Shown here: positions 19,492 to 28,640 of the stretch, in pieces | Layout: every line of letters starts with the position of its first letter | Numbering within the stretch: position 1 is the stretch's first letter | Origin: Marinobacter salexigens | Lineage (GTDB): Bacteria; Pseudomonadota; Gammaproteobacteria; Pseudomonadales; Oleiphilaceae | DNA: 64,000 nucleotides | Direction of reading: 5' to 3' | NCBI RefSeq assembly: GCF_018860765.1 | Contig: NZ_JAHKPV010000015.1 | Span: 14,952-78,951 of the forward strand | Position numbers and translations under genes: made by a program | The notes under the pieces: model-generated | What the model was told of the DNA's origin: nothing | Database searches by the model: none | The model's input: the letters and a program-made list of their open reading frames with translations, nothing else

Positions 19492-20661
19492 TCAGTGGGT
19501 AGTAGAAGCGGGTTGATCAGTAATGGTCGCATCTTCCTGCATGTTTCTCCATTTCTCCATAAACTTACGGTAGCGCTCCAGTGCTTCCTTAATCACTTCA
19601 AGGTCCGGTGTATCATTGGATTTCACCAGCACAATAAGCCCTTTCCCCTCAATCTCTTCGCTAATCGGGGGATGGCAGATAACTTCGTCGTTGTGATCGA
19701 TGTAGGCCAGAGCAGTCCCAATGCCATGACGGATCAACGCGCTGACAATGTCCGCCCAGTTTAGATCGTCCAGTTCCAAGTCGTAGCGGTGGGGGTGATC
19801 CTGCTCGTAATTGAACATGTCTTCCAGCACCTTTTCGGATCCGGGTGCTACCACCGAACGCACCATGATTTCAGGGTAGGTTCGCACGGGGCGTATAACC
19901 GCTCGCACTCCGAGCTCTTTGTAGCGGCTACGGTTTGCGTCCGTAACACACTCCACCGTTGTTTTCTGGCCAAGGTTGAGCTCTGCGAGGCGGTGGGAGA
20001 TGTCGAAAGTCAGGCTGTCCGAATGGGGGTCAGATTCGTCCGCTGCTAACACAACAATGTGCTTTGCGCTTCCTGCGTGCACGGCCTTCAAGGCTTCTGG
20101 GTCGAAGCCGGAACCGTGGAAATGCACTATACCCAAGTCAGAGAGTTCTGCTGGCAGTCCACTGGGGAATTCTCGGGTAAGCAGCATGATAGGGATGGTT
20201 TCATAGCCCTGAACAGAGCGGATTTGCGTTGCAAAGCGCATGAAATAGGTTACGCCGCCGTGTTTTGGTGTGTTGATGATGACGATGTGGTTGTTCATTT
20301 TATAGATCCAGCGTCCGGTTAAAATGCGTTCCCGGCGGTAGAACCGGTACTCAATAAAATCACTGACAATTAGGGTTAGCAGGGTGATAGCACCCACGAA
20401 CATGAGCAATATGGTGCTAATTCGCCCTATATAGGTCACAGGTGCGAAATCGCCATAGCCGACTGTGGCAATGGTGGTCATCGACATCCACAAAGACTCG
20501 AACAGGGTTAGATCTTCAACCGTCCAAATAATCATTATCTGGGTGGTCAGTAGTGCTACCAAAATCATGAATAGGCGTTTTACTCGCTTCCTGATGAGCC
20601 CGCCCATGGGTACATGACTCTTCTCATGCTCGGCGTTAAGGGGAAAGCGGTTTCTCAGCAT
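19492..20661 (-). CDS. Potassium channel with RCK-like regulatory domain
   Basis: A two-transmembrane K+ channel of the MthK/Kch type. The 389-residue protein has TM1 (about residues 28–48), pore helix and selectivity filter TIATVGYGD near residue 66, TM2 (about 80–102), and then a cytoplasmic TrkA_N/RCK-like region (about 125–250). A C-terminal region of about 110 residues may be a second regulatory lobe. The first RCK strand reads HIVIINTPKHGG and lacks the usual GxGxxG nucleotide motif, so NAD-type ligand binding may be altered. ATG 20661 is used; ATG 20607 (GAGAAGAG upstream) is an alternative. It is divergent from glnE, 78 bases away. Confidence 0.88.
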   Translation of the reverse strand: MLRNRFPLNAEHEKSHVPMGGLIRKRVKRLFMILVALLTTQIMIIWTVEDLTLFESLWMSMTTIATVGYGDFAPVTYIGRISTILLMFVGAITLLTLIVSDFIEYRFYRRERILTGRWIYKMNNHIVIINTPKHGGVTYFMRFATQIRSVQGYETIPIMLLTREFPSGLPAELSDLGIVHFHGSGFDPEALKAVHAGSAKHIVVLAADESDPHSDSLTFDISHRLAELNLGQKTTVECVTDANRSRYKELGVRAVIRPVRTYPEIMVRSVVAPGSEKVLEDMFNYEQDHPHRYDLELDDLNWADIVSALIRHGIGTALAYIDHNDEVICHPPISEEIEGKGLIVLVKSNDTPDLEVIKEALERYRKFMEKWRNMQEDATITDQPASTTH

Positions 20662-20739
20662 CCGGTATCGGCCTGTTCAGTCTCGGGTAAGTTCGTTATA
20701 CAGTAGCGGAAATATAACAGAGAGACAGGGGTTTGCATT

Positions 20740-23643
20740 ATGTCCGAGCCATGGAATTGCCTTCCGTTACCTTTGGCAGACGATGTTGCTGCCAGTTGGG
20801 CTTCGGTTTTTCCTGAAGGTTTGCCCGATTGGCTGCTGGACGATGCCAGCGTATCGGAAGAGGTAATTGCTCAGGCTGTTGCCCGCAGCCTCTTTTTACG
20901 CCAAACCCTTGAGCGGCATCCGGAACAGGTCTGCGCGCTGTTGCAATCGCGGGTGCTGAGTGAGCCGACTACTCCCGACTACTTGCAGGCACGTTGGGGT
21001 GAGAGTCTTGCCGATGTCACCGATGAACCCAGCTTACACGCAGCTTTACGCCGCTTTCGTCGGGAAACGCAGTTCCGAATTATCTGGCGGGATTTGCTGC
21101 GCTGGGCCGACCTAGAGGAGACCATGGCCGCGACGAGTGCGTTTGCAGAGGTTTGCATTCAGGGAGCGCTGGACTGGCTGCATGAAGCCGCTTGTGAGCA
21201 ATATGGCACGCCTTGGGGTAAAGACCCGGTATCGGGTGAGGAGGTGCCGCAATCCTTGGTCGTTATAGGTATGGGAAAGCTGGGTGGGCGCGAGCTAAAC
21301 GTGTCTTCGGATATAGATCTGATTTTTGCGTTTCCCGGTAAGGGCGAAACCCGGGGCAGCGGTCGTTCGCTGGATAATCAGCAATTTTTTATCCGCCTTG
21401 GTCAGCGTCTGATTCAAGCTCTGGATCAGATTACTGCCGATGGTTTTGTATTCCGTGTGGATATGCGCTTACGTCCTTATGGACAAAGCGGGGCGCTTGC
21501 GTTGAGCTTTGCGGCACTGGAAACCTATTACCAAGATCAAGGGCGTGATTGGGAACGCTACGCCATGGTCAAGTCCCGGGTGGTGGCTGGGGATATGAAA
21601 GCCGGTCAGGTTCTTATGGAGAGCCTGCGACCATTTGTGTATCGAAGATATATTGATTTCAGTGCGTTCGAGTCTTTGCGCAGCATGAAAGCCATGATTG
21701 GTCGTGAAGTGCGTCGGCAGGGGTTGGAGAACAATATTAAGCTCGGCAGCGGTGGCATCCGGGAAATCGAGTTTGTGGTTCAGGCGTTCCAGCTCATCCG
21801 TGGTGGCCGGGATAGAGAGCTGCAGCAGCGGGAGTTGCTGATCATCCTAAAAGAGCTTGAAGTCTTGGAGTTGCTGCCGCCTCAGGTAATCAACGAGCTC
21901 CGCGAGGCCTATGTTTTTCTCCGTAATCTGGAGCATGTGCTGCAAGGCATGGAAGATAAGCAAACCCAGTTGTTGCCTGAAAATGATCTGGCAAGAGCAC
22001 GAATTGCGCTGATCATGGGGTTTGATGACTGGCATAGCTGCCAGCAAGAGCTGGCCCGGCACCGGGAAAATGTTGCCACGCATTTTGCCAACATTATTGC
22101 CAGCGAAGAGGATGATAGCAGCGCTCAGTCATCACTAGACGAAGGCTGGTGCGAGCTATGGCTGGCGGAAGTTGATGAGGCTTCAGACACCCAGTGGCTG
22201 GAAAAACACGGTTATGAAGATCCGGCAGCCAGTCTCAGACTTCTCAGAAGTTTGCGTGATAGCCGCACTGTCCAAACTATGCAGACACAAGGGCGCAAGC
22301 GCTTGAATCAGTTTATGCCAGTGCTTTTGGAGGCGCTGACGGAAGTAGATAAGCCCTCCGAAACCCTTTCTCGGGTTTTGCAGCTAGTTGAAGCGATATT
22401 GCGTCGAACGGCTTACATGGTGTTGCTGCTGGAAAACCCGGGTGCCCGTGCACAACTGGTAAGTCTATGCAGTGAAAGCCCATGGATTGCAAGGCAACTG
22501 GCAGAAACGCCGCTGCTGCTGGATGAGCTGCTTAACGCCGAAAGCCTATACAGCCCGCCTGCCCGCGACGAGTTGCAGGATGACTTGCGACAGCAAATGC
22601 TGCGAATTTCTTACGATGATCTGGAGAACCAGATGGAATCGCTGCGTCACTTCAAGAAAGCCCACACTCTGCGGGTTGCTGCCTCTGAGCTCAAAGGCAC
22701 CTTGCCTCTTATGAAGGTGAGTGACTACCTGACTTGGATTGCAGAGGTGGTGCTAGATCATGTTGTGGATGTCGCCTTTGCCAATTTGGTCGCTCGCCAC
22801 GGCTATCCCGGGCAGGCTGAGGGTGTAAGCAGGGGCACGGATTTCGCGATTATCGGTTATGGCAAGCTTGGAGGTATCGAACTTGGTTATACGTCGGACC
22901 TTGATCTTGTGTTTATTCACACAGCCGATCCGGCGCTGGCAACAGACGGTGATAAGCCCATTGATAATGCGGTTTTCTATACGCGCCTTGGGCAGCGGAT
23001 TGTTCACATACTTAATGCCCAAACACCGTCGGGCCAGCTGTATGAAGTCGACATGCGACTGCGACCCTCAGGCAATTCCGGGTTGCTCGTTAGTACGTTG
23101 CAAGCGTTTGAAAAGTATCAGCGCAATGACGCATGGACTTGGGAGCACCAAGCTTTGGCCCGAGCCCGGGGCGTTGCCGGAAGTACCGAAGCCATTTCAG
23201 CGTTTGAAACAGTTCGGCATAACATACTTTGCCAGAGTCGGGATAAAGACAAGCTGCGTCATGAAGTGGTGGAAATGCGAGAGAAGATGCGCAGCACCTT
23301 GGGCACGCCGGAGAGCAAACAAGAAGAGACTTTCCACATCAAGCACGATGCTGGCGGTATTGTGGATATGGAGTTTATGGTGCAGTACTTGATGCTCGCC
23401 TGGTGTGAGTTGCATCCTGAGTTGACCCAGTGGTCTGATAATATCCGGCAGATGGAGGAGTTGGGCAGGGCAGGTGTATTGCCTGTAAGCGATGCAGAGA
23501 AACTGCGGGAAGCCTACATTGCGCTGCGCTCCAGCATTCACAGACGGGCGCTGCAGAATCTCAACAGTCAGGTTGCAGGCGGTGCGTTTGTAGACGAGCG
23601 GGTTTACATTCGATCTGTCTGGCAGAAAGTCATGGCGGTATAG
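20740..23643 (+). CDS. glnE: Glutamine synthetase adenylyltransferase/deadenylylase
   Basis: GlnE adds AMP to, or removes it from, a tyrosine on each GlnA subunit, switching glutamine synthetase activity in response to PII and glutamine. The 967-residue protein has the typical duplicated layout: an N-terminal deadenylylase nucleotidyltransferase domain (GMGKLGGRELNVSSDIDLIF, near residue 178) with its helical partner, and a C-terminal adenylylase domain (GYGKLGGIELGYTSDLDLVF, near residue 705) with its helical partner. Both DxD metal motifs are intact. CAGGGG lies upstream of the ATG. It is not linked to glnA here, but its substrate tyrosine is present in GlnA. Confidence 0.97.
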   Translation: MSEPWNCLPLPLADDVAASWASVFPEGLPDWLLDDASVSEEVIAQAVARSLFLRQTLERHPEQVCALLQSRVLSEPTTPDYLQARWGESLADVTDEPSLHAALRRFRRETQFRIIWRDLLRWADLEETMAATSAFAEVCIQGALDWLHEAACEQYGTPWGKDPVSGEEVPQSLVVIGMGKLGGRELNVSSDIDLIFAFPGKGETRGSGRSLDNQQFFIRLGQRLIQALDQITADGFVFRVDMRLRPYGQSGALALSFAALETYYQDQGRDWERYAMVKSRVVAGDMKAGQVLMESLRPFVYRRYIDFSAFESLRSMKAMIGREVRRQGLENNIKLGSGGIREIEFVVQAFQLIRGGRDRELQQRELLIILKELEVLELLPPQVINELREAYVFLRNLEHVLQGMEDKQTQLLPENDLARARIALIMGFDDWHSCQQELARHRENVATHFANIIASEEDDSSAQSSLDEGWCELWLAEVDEASDTQWLEKHGYEDPAASLRLLRSLRDSRTVQTMQTQGRKRLNQFMPVLLEALTEVDKPSETLSRVLQLVEAILRRTAYMVLLLENPGARAQLVSLCSESPWIARQLAETPLLLDELLNAESLYSPPARDELQDDLRQQMLRISYDDLENQMESLRHFKKAHTLRVAASELKGTLPLMKVSDYLTWIAEVVLDHVVDVAFANLVARHGYPGQAEGVSRGTDFAIIGYGKLGGIELGYTSDLDLVFIHTADPALATDGDKPIDNAVFYTRLGQRIVHILNAQTPSGQLYEVDMRLRPSGNSGLLVSTLQAFEKYQRNDAWTWEHQALARARGVAGSTEAISAFETVRHNILCQSRDKDKLRHEVVEMREKMRSTLGTPESKQEETFHIKHDAGGIVDMEFMVQYLMLAWCELHPELTQWSDNIRQMEELGRAGVLPVSDAEKLREAYIALRSSIHRRALQNLNSQVAGGAFVDERVYIRSVWQKVMAV

Positions 23644-23721
23644 CTTGCCTGCTGTCGTTCCGTCAAAATTTCCTGCTAGAATGCAAGTTCCCCAAAACCG
23701 CTTTTTTAGGAGCAACGAAGC

Positions 23722-24645
23722 ATGTCGATGGCTGATCGCGATGGCGTTATCTGGCTTGATGGAGAAATGGTCCCCTGGCGTGATGCCAAAACCCATGTCC
23801 TGACCCACACCTTGCATTACGGCATGGGCTGTTTTGAAGGCGTGCGCGCATACAACACTGCGAATGGCCCGGCTATTTTTCGCCTGAAAGAGCACACCGA
23901 CCGCTTGTTCCGATCCGCTCATATTCTGAATATGAAAATGCCGTTCACCAAGGAAGAGTTGAACGATGCCCAGTGTGCTGCAGTTCGTGAGAACAATCTG
24001 GATGAAGCCTACCTGCGCCCAATGGCGTTTTTGGGCTCTGAAGGCATGGGGCTGCGAGCAGACAACCTGAAAGTGCACGTGATGATTGCAGCTTGGAGTT
24101 GGCCGTCTTACATGTCGCCGGAAGCCAAGGAAATCGGTATCAAGGTGCGGACCTCCTCCTATACCCGCCACCACGTTAATATCACTATGTGTAAAGCCAA
24201 AGCCAATGGTAACTATATCAATTCCATGTTGGCGTTGAACGAAGCTATCGCCAGTGGTTGCGAAGAAGCCCTGTTGTTGGATAACGAAGGCTATGTGGCT
24301 GAGGGCTCCGGCGAGAACATTTTCATTATGCGAAATGGGGTATTGCATACTCCAGAACTAACCTCGTGTTTGGAAGGTATTACTCGCCAAACTATTCTGG
24401 ATTTCGCAGCGGAATTGAACATTCCGGTAAAAGAGCGCCGTATTACACGTGATGAGGTTTATATCGCAGACGAGGCATTCTTTACCGGTACAGCCGCTGA
24501 AGTGCTGCCTATTCGTGAGCTGGACGGCCGCGCCATTGGCGCAGGCAAGCGCGGGCCGGTAACCGAGAAATTGCAGGCTATGTATTTTGACGCAGTGAAA
24601 GGAAAGCTGCCGCAGCATAGTGACTGGCTGACACACGTGCGGTAA
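23722..24645 (+). CDS. ilvE: Branched-chain amino acid aminotransferase
   Basis: A PLP-dependent class IV aminotransferase that exchanges amino groups between glutamate and the 2-oxo acids of leucine, isoleucine and valine. The 307-residue protein has THTLHYGMGCFEGVRAY near residue 32, the PLP lysine region CKAKANGNYINSMLA, the glycine-rich GYVAEGSGENIF, and the family-typical FFTGTAAEVLPI. AGGAG lies nine bases before the ATG. It is followed seven bases later by the KDO kinase gene. Confidence 0.96.
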   Translation: MSMADRDGVIWLDGEMVPWRDAKTHVLTHTLHYGMGCFEGVRAYNTANGPAIFRLKEHTDRLFRSAHILNMKMPFTKEELNDAQCAAVRENNLDEAYLRPMAFLGSEGMGLRADNLKVHVMIAAWSWPSYMSPEAKEIGIKVRTSSYTRHHVNITMCKAKANGNYINSMLALNEAIASGCEEALLLDNEGYVAEGSGENIFIMRNGVLHTPELTSCLEGITRQTILDFAAELNIPVKERRITRDEVYIADEAFFTGTAAEVLPIRELDGRAIGAGKRGPVTEKLQAMYFDAVKGKLPQHSDWLTHVR

Positions 24646-24652
24646 TTGCCCA

Positions 24653-25366
24653 GTGGGGGCGGATTACATCGAGCATAAAGGGGACACCGGAGGTTATTTG
24701 GTGTCCCTCGCCGCCAAAGAGCATTTCCGGGAAGAATGGTTTGATCCGGAGTTTTGGGGTGAGCAAGCGGTTTTAATTACTCAGGGTGGCCGAGGCGCCG
24801 CGTGGTTTATTCACGCGCCTTGTGGCGAGCTTGTCTTGCGCCACTTTTGCCGTGGAGGGTTACCCGGGCGCTTTATACGGCGAGGTTATGTGTTTACTCG
24901 TGAGGAAGCCGTTCGGTCAGTTGCTGAATTCCGGTTATTAAATCATCTCTTCAAACGAGGCTTGCCTGTTCCTGAGCCTCTGGCAGCAGGCTATCGTTTG
25001 CGTGGGCGCCTGCTCTACACTGCTTCTATAATTGTCCGCCGGATTCCCGATGCAAAGCCTATTGCAGAATGTGTCAGCACTTCGAGCGGAGAAATCTGGC
25101 GCGCAGCCGGTAAATGTGTGCGCAACTTTCACAACGCAGGTGTGTTCCACGCCGACCTCAATTGCATGAATATTCTGGTTGCTGATCAGGTCTACCTGAT
25201 TGATTTTGACCGTGGCCGCATAATGCCTGAACAAGCCGGAGAGCGCTGGAAGAAAGGCAATATTCGCCGTCTCGAACGTTCAGTGAAGAAGTGCTTAGGG
25301 CAACTGGACAGCAATATGCGTAATCAATTCTGGCAGGACTTTATGGCAGGTTACCGCGGGGCCTGA
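24653..25366 (+). CDS. kdkA: 3-deoxy-D-manno-octulosonic acid kinase
   Basis: Phosphorylates the KDO residue of the lipid A–KDO inner core at the cytoplasmic face. The 237-residue protein has a kinase fold of the KdkA/WaaP group: EWFDPEFWG near residue 25, VLRHFCRGGLPGRF, catalytic loop HADLNCMNILV near residue 164, and metal-binding LIDFDRGRI. The start is taken as the GTG at 24653; there is no good ribosome site, so translation may depend on coupling with ilvE seven bases upstream. The stop codon abuts the stop of the convergent acyltransferase gene with no base between. It opens the surface-glycan locus. Confidence 0.9.
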   Translation: MGADYIEHKGDTGGYLVSLAAKEHFREEWFDPEFWGEQAVLITQGGRGAAWFIHAPCGELVLRHFCRGGLPGRFIRRGYVFTREEAVRSVAEFRLLNHLFKRGLPVPEPLAAGYRLRGRLLYTASIIVRRIPDAKPIAECVSTSSGEIWRAAGKCVRNFHNAGVFHADLNCMNILVADQVYLIDFDRGRIMPEQAGERWKKGNIRRLERSVKKCLGQLDSNMRNQFWQDFMAGYRGA

Positions 25367-26245
25367 TCAGTATACGGGTGTTTCGCCGGGGGCTGTTCTA
25401 CGAAAACGCTTGTACTCCCACTGATATTGGGCCGGAGCCAATTCAATGCAGCGCTCTACAGAATGATTCAGTGCGAGAAGCGATTCAGACATGTCTTTAG
25501 AGGTCATGCCGTCATCCGCTCGCTTTATAACTATTTTGAATCCCTCGCCGTTGGGCAGCCGTTGGGCAAAAGTGATCAGAGGGTGCGCGTCCGTTTTGTG
25601 GATCAGCTTTGAGGCGAGAGTCATAGTGACCGCAGGAATGCCAAAAAATGGCGCAAACTCACCGCCTTCTTGTCTTGGGGTTTGGTCGGGCAGCACGCCT
25701 ACCACGCCTCCGTCGCGTAAGATGGCAAGGAGGCGCATAATTCCCCGCCGATCCGTCGCAACAAGCTCGGAACCACTGCGGCTACGTACGTTTTTAATGT
25801 AGGCTTCAAATTCCGGACGATTTGGTGGGCTATAAAGTGCTGCCATTTTGTAGCGGGAAGCGAAGAATAACCCTGCCAGTTCCCAGTTACCCAAATGCGG
25901 TGCTAGAAGGAGCAAGCCTTTGCCGTCGGCCTTGTAGTCATCAAGCAGCTCTTCACCTTCAATTTCCTTGATCAAACCTAGACAACGTTCGACGGGCCAC
26001 TCCCACATCAACGGAATTTCCATTGCTGTCGCTCCGGTTTCACGAAGGCTCTGTTTGCCCAGCTCTTCGCGCTCTGAGTCTGTAAAATGCGGATAGCAGG
26101 CACGAAGGTTCTTTCGCGTGGTTTCCACAGACCGCCCGCCAAGTTTCCACACTACGCCCCCGAGAAAACGGCCGATGTGTTGTGCCCAACGTAGGCTGAG
26201 AAGGGATAGTAAGCGGAAAGCCAGAGCAATGAGTTTGGCGGACAC
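25367..26245 (-). CDS. Lipid A biosynthesis acyltransferase-like protein (copy 1)
   Basis: A 292-residue LpxL/LpxM-family acyltransferase expected to add a secondary acyl chain to KDO-lipid A at the inner membrane. It has an N-terminal hydrophobic segment, the catalytic motif HLGNWE (HX4E type) near residue 117, the downstream motif DQTPRQEGGEFAPFFG, and the tail WEYKRFR. The start is a GTG at 26245 with GGA eight bases upstream. A second family member lies at 38368–39315, so one may act as the laurate and the other as the myristate transferase. Which is which cannot be decided here. Confidence 0.9.
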   Translation of the reverse strand: MSAKLIALAFRLLSLLSLRWAQHIGRFLGGVVWKLGGRSVETTRKNLRACYPHFTDSEREELGKQSLRETGATAMEIPLMWEWPVERCLGLIKEIEGEELLDDYKADGKGLLLLAPHLGNWELAGLFFASRYKMAALYSPPNRPEFEAYIKNVRSRSGSELVATDRRGIMRLLAILRDGGVVGVLPDQTPRQEGGEFAPFFGIPAVTMTLASKLIHKTDAHPLITFAQRLPNGEGFKIVIKRADDGMTSKDMSESLLALNHSVERCIELAPAQYQWEYKRFRRTAPGETPVY

Positions 26246-26449
26246 AGGAGAAATCCAATCAGCAGAGTGCGAAGCGGAAAAGTACCATTGTCATCTGGCC
26301 CGCACAAGACGATGGCCACTCAGTTAATCTAGGGTTTTCTGTTTTTGATGTGGCTCCATGATAGAATTTCTCGCTTTTCGAACTGTCGCCCAGTGAGAGG
26401 TCATCCCTGCTGCCGGGCGCAAGAACCAGACGTGGCCCGGGCAACAACT

Positions 26450-27358
26450 ATGTGGAATCTAATCCAATTGGCTTTTTTCCGATTTGCGGCAGGTGGTTGG
26501 ATACCTGCCAGATGGTTTGAGCCAAATCTGCCTCCAGAGAATGATCGAGCGGCCCGCAATGGCCATCTAACGCTGGAAGTCGTCAGTCATTGCTGGAACT
26601 ACTCGCATTTTCTGGTGTACCAACTGAGTTCCGTTGTGCTTTTTCCGCCCCAAAAGCTTGATGTAACAATGACCGTTTTTTACAGCCCAGACGATGTAAA
26701 AACCAAGGCATTATTGGATTTTTTTGGCCAGCAGAGCGTCCCAGGCGTTACTTGGAACTGGCAGCCAGTGCCAAAACAACAGCTTTTCCGTCGCTCTATT
26801 GGCCGCAATCGGGCTGCACTCGCTACAAAGGCTGACTGGGTTTGGTTTACAGACTGTGATCTGATGTTTCGCGACGATTGCCTCGATGTTTTGGCTGAGG
26901 TGCTACAAGGCAGGAAAGAAGCACTATTATTCCCTGCAGTTGAGCGCACAACGGACCTGTTGGCTGAAAACAACCCTATGCTTCAGGTCGGCTCGACGGA
27001 GCCGCAGGTACTGGATATCGACACCACCTCCTTTACCTCGCGACAAATATCCAAAGCTACCGGGCCGCTTCAGATTGCCCATGGCGATGTGTGTAGGGCT
27101 GTGGGCTATTGCCAAAATATAGGCCTCTATCAGCAACCTGTAGAGAGTTTTGCAAAATGCCATGAAGACCGCGCATTTCGTTGGCTGCTTCGCAGCCAGG
27201 GCGAGCCCATTTCAATTCCCGGTGTTTTTCGAATTCGGCATGTTGCGAAAGGGCGTTACAGTGGTAACGACACACGAAGCAAGTTTAGAACATGGTTGCG
27301 AGTTTGGCAGTCGCAAAGACGAGATAGAAAGCAGGGAAGCGGCTCGGCGAATGACTAG
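26450..27358 (+). CDS. Putative GT-A type glycosyltransferase
   Basis: A 302-residue protein with the pattern of a nucleotide-sugar-dependent transferase. A likely DxD metal motif appears as DWVWFTDCDLMFRDD near residue 130. Before it lies a Rossmann-like segment (LDVTMTVFYSPDD). An acceptor-side region follows (AHGDVCRAVGYCQNIG, HEDRAFRWLL). No signal peptide or membrane anchor is evident. I chose ATG 26450; an in-frame ATG at 26345 would add 35 arginine/cysteine-rich residues with no family look. The ribosome site is weak. It precedes the O-antigen ligase by 18 bases and is probably co-transcribed with it. The sugar is unknown. Confidence 0.75.
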   Translation: MWNLIQLAFFRFAAGGWIPARWFEPNLPPENDRAARNGHLTLEVVSHCWNYSHFLVYQLSSVVLFPPQKLDVTMTVFYSPDDVKTKALLDFFGQQSVPGVTWNWQPVPKQQLFRRSIGRNRAALATKADWVWFTDCDLMFRDDCLDVLAEVLQGRKEALLFPAVERTTDLLAENNPMLQVGSTEPQVLDIDTTSFTSRQISKATGPLQIAHGDVCRAVGYCQNIGLYQQPVESFAKCHEDRAFRWLLRSQGEPISIPGVFRIRHVAKGRYSGNDTRSKFRTWLRVWQSQRRDRKQGSGSAND

Positions 27359-27376
27359 CTTTGAAGGAGTGCCAGG

Positions 27377-28630
27377 GTGAACGCTTCGGGATCAACAGGC
27401 AAGGGAGGGGTAGTGTCAGCTTCTTTCTCTGCCCGAGTGGCCTCTAAATTCCCTGTTTTGATGGCTGTTTGGCTCTTTCTTGCTGTGTTGGGGCCGCATC
27501 AAGAACTCTACAAGGTCTTTTTCCACGGCATAATCGCGCCAGCTGTATTGGTGTTGCTGTTTTCGAAAAGACTTAGTTTTGCGAGAGTTGACTCCCTTTT
27601 AAAAGTGGCGCTGTGCTTTTTCGTGTACGCAGGGGTTACGACTTTTTTTGTTGGGCTCGGCCCGATTGATGGACACTTCCGAGCCCTGCGATGGTCTATC
27701 GAAGCAGCATTTGGTCTTCTTGCTCTTTGGGCATGGCTGCCAGATGTAATGCGCCGCCCCGTGTGGTGGGCCAAATATCTTTTGGTTATTACATGTTGCG
27801 CTGCATTAGCCGGAATTTTGAAGTTTGTGCTTTTGGATGGCATGCAAGGGCGACTGACCGGCTTTGGCGGCCTGCATAACCCTATCCATGCCGGCGCCGT
27901 GTTTATCGTGTTTTTGGCGATTGCGCATTTTGTTCTAGCTAAGCAAGTCGCTCCAACAGCAGTAAGAGACCGCCTTTTGCTGCTGTTTACCTTGGCTCTC
28001 GTCGCAGTGGCCGTTTTGCTCTCCGAGAGCCGTGGCCCCATCGTTGCGATGCTAGCTTATTTGCCATTTATCGCCATCGTTGAGCTGCACTCGGGCGTCA
28101 GGCTCAGGAGCTTCCTTATTTCGGTTGTCGCTATAGCCATGGTGGTTGGTGCGGTAGTAATCACCTATGGCCCCGAGTCGTTAATGGACCAGTTGATGGC
28201 TAGAGGAACCTCTTATCGGCTAGAAATTTGGAAGGGATATATAGACTATCCGCCGGACTCTTGGTTATTTGGCTTCGGGCTGGGAACAGAAAGTCGGTAC
28301 GTCCCTGCAGTAGAGGCGTTTTGGAAACCCAATGGCATTCCCGTTTTTCATCCTCACAGTGTTTATGTGGGCACACTAGTAGAAACAGGGATCATTGGTG
28401 TGCTATTCCTCATTCTAATGGCCGGGCTGCTATTTAAGAGTGTATACAGTTCAGCGTTGGCGAGTCAGGAAAAGGTGCGCTTAGTAGGCATACTTGGGTT
28501 GGTGTTTATTCTCACGCTGACTGTTTCACAGGGCGTTATCTCGTCAATAAAAATGCTGTGGTTGTTTTTTTGGTTTCCAGTGGCCTTCGTTTGGTTCTGG
28601 AGCAAAGTTTCTCCCGAACGCACTGATTGA
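27377..28630 (+). CDS. O-antigen ligase (WaaL/Wzy_C family)
   Basis: A 417-residue polytopic inner-membrane protein with about 10–11 hydrophobic segments and one large periplasmic loop near residues 285–330. The loop holds the Wzy_C hallmarks: an Arg/Glu region (GTSYRLEIWKGYIDY), FGFGLGTE, and the conserved H in FHPHSVYVGTLVETG. This fits WaaL-type ligases that move a polymer from undecaprenyl pyrophosphate to lipid A-core; a Wzy polymerase is the alternative. The GTG start at 27377 has AAGGAG seven bases upstream. It sits among glycosyltransferase genes. Confidence 0.88.
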   Translation: MNASGSTGKGGVVSASFSARVASKFPVLMAVWLFLAVLGPHQELYKVFFHGIIAPAVLVLLFSKRLSFARVDSLLKVALCFFVYAGVTTFFVGLGPIDGHFRALRWSIEAAFGLLALWAWLPDVMRRPVWWAKYLLVITCCAALAGILKFVLLDGMQGRLTGFGGLHNPIHAGAVFIVFLAIAHFVLAKQVAPTAVRDRLLLLFTLALVAVAVLLSESRGPIVAMLAYLPFIAIVELHSGVRLRSFLISVVAIAMVVGAVVITYGPESLMDQLMARGTSYRLEIWKGYIDYPPDSWLFGFGLGTESRYVPAVEAFWKPNGIPVFHPHSVYVGTLVETGIIGVLFLILMAGLLFKSVYSSALASQEKVRLVGILGLVFILTLTVSQGVISSIKMLWLFFWFPVAFVWFWSKVSPERTD

Positions 28631-28640
28631 TAGGTTATCT

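Noticed and set aside
23197..24348. 383-residue frame antisense to glnE and ilvE
   Set aside because: It is a long His/Cys-rich antisense reading with no recognised motif; the plus-strand genes are certain.
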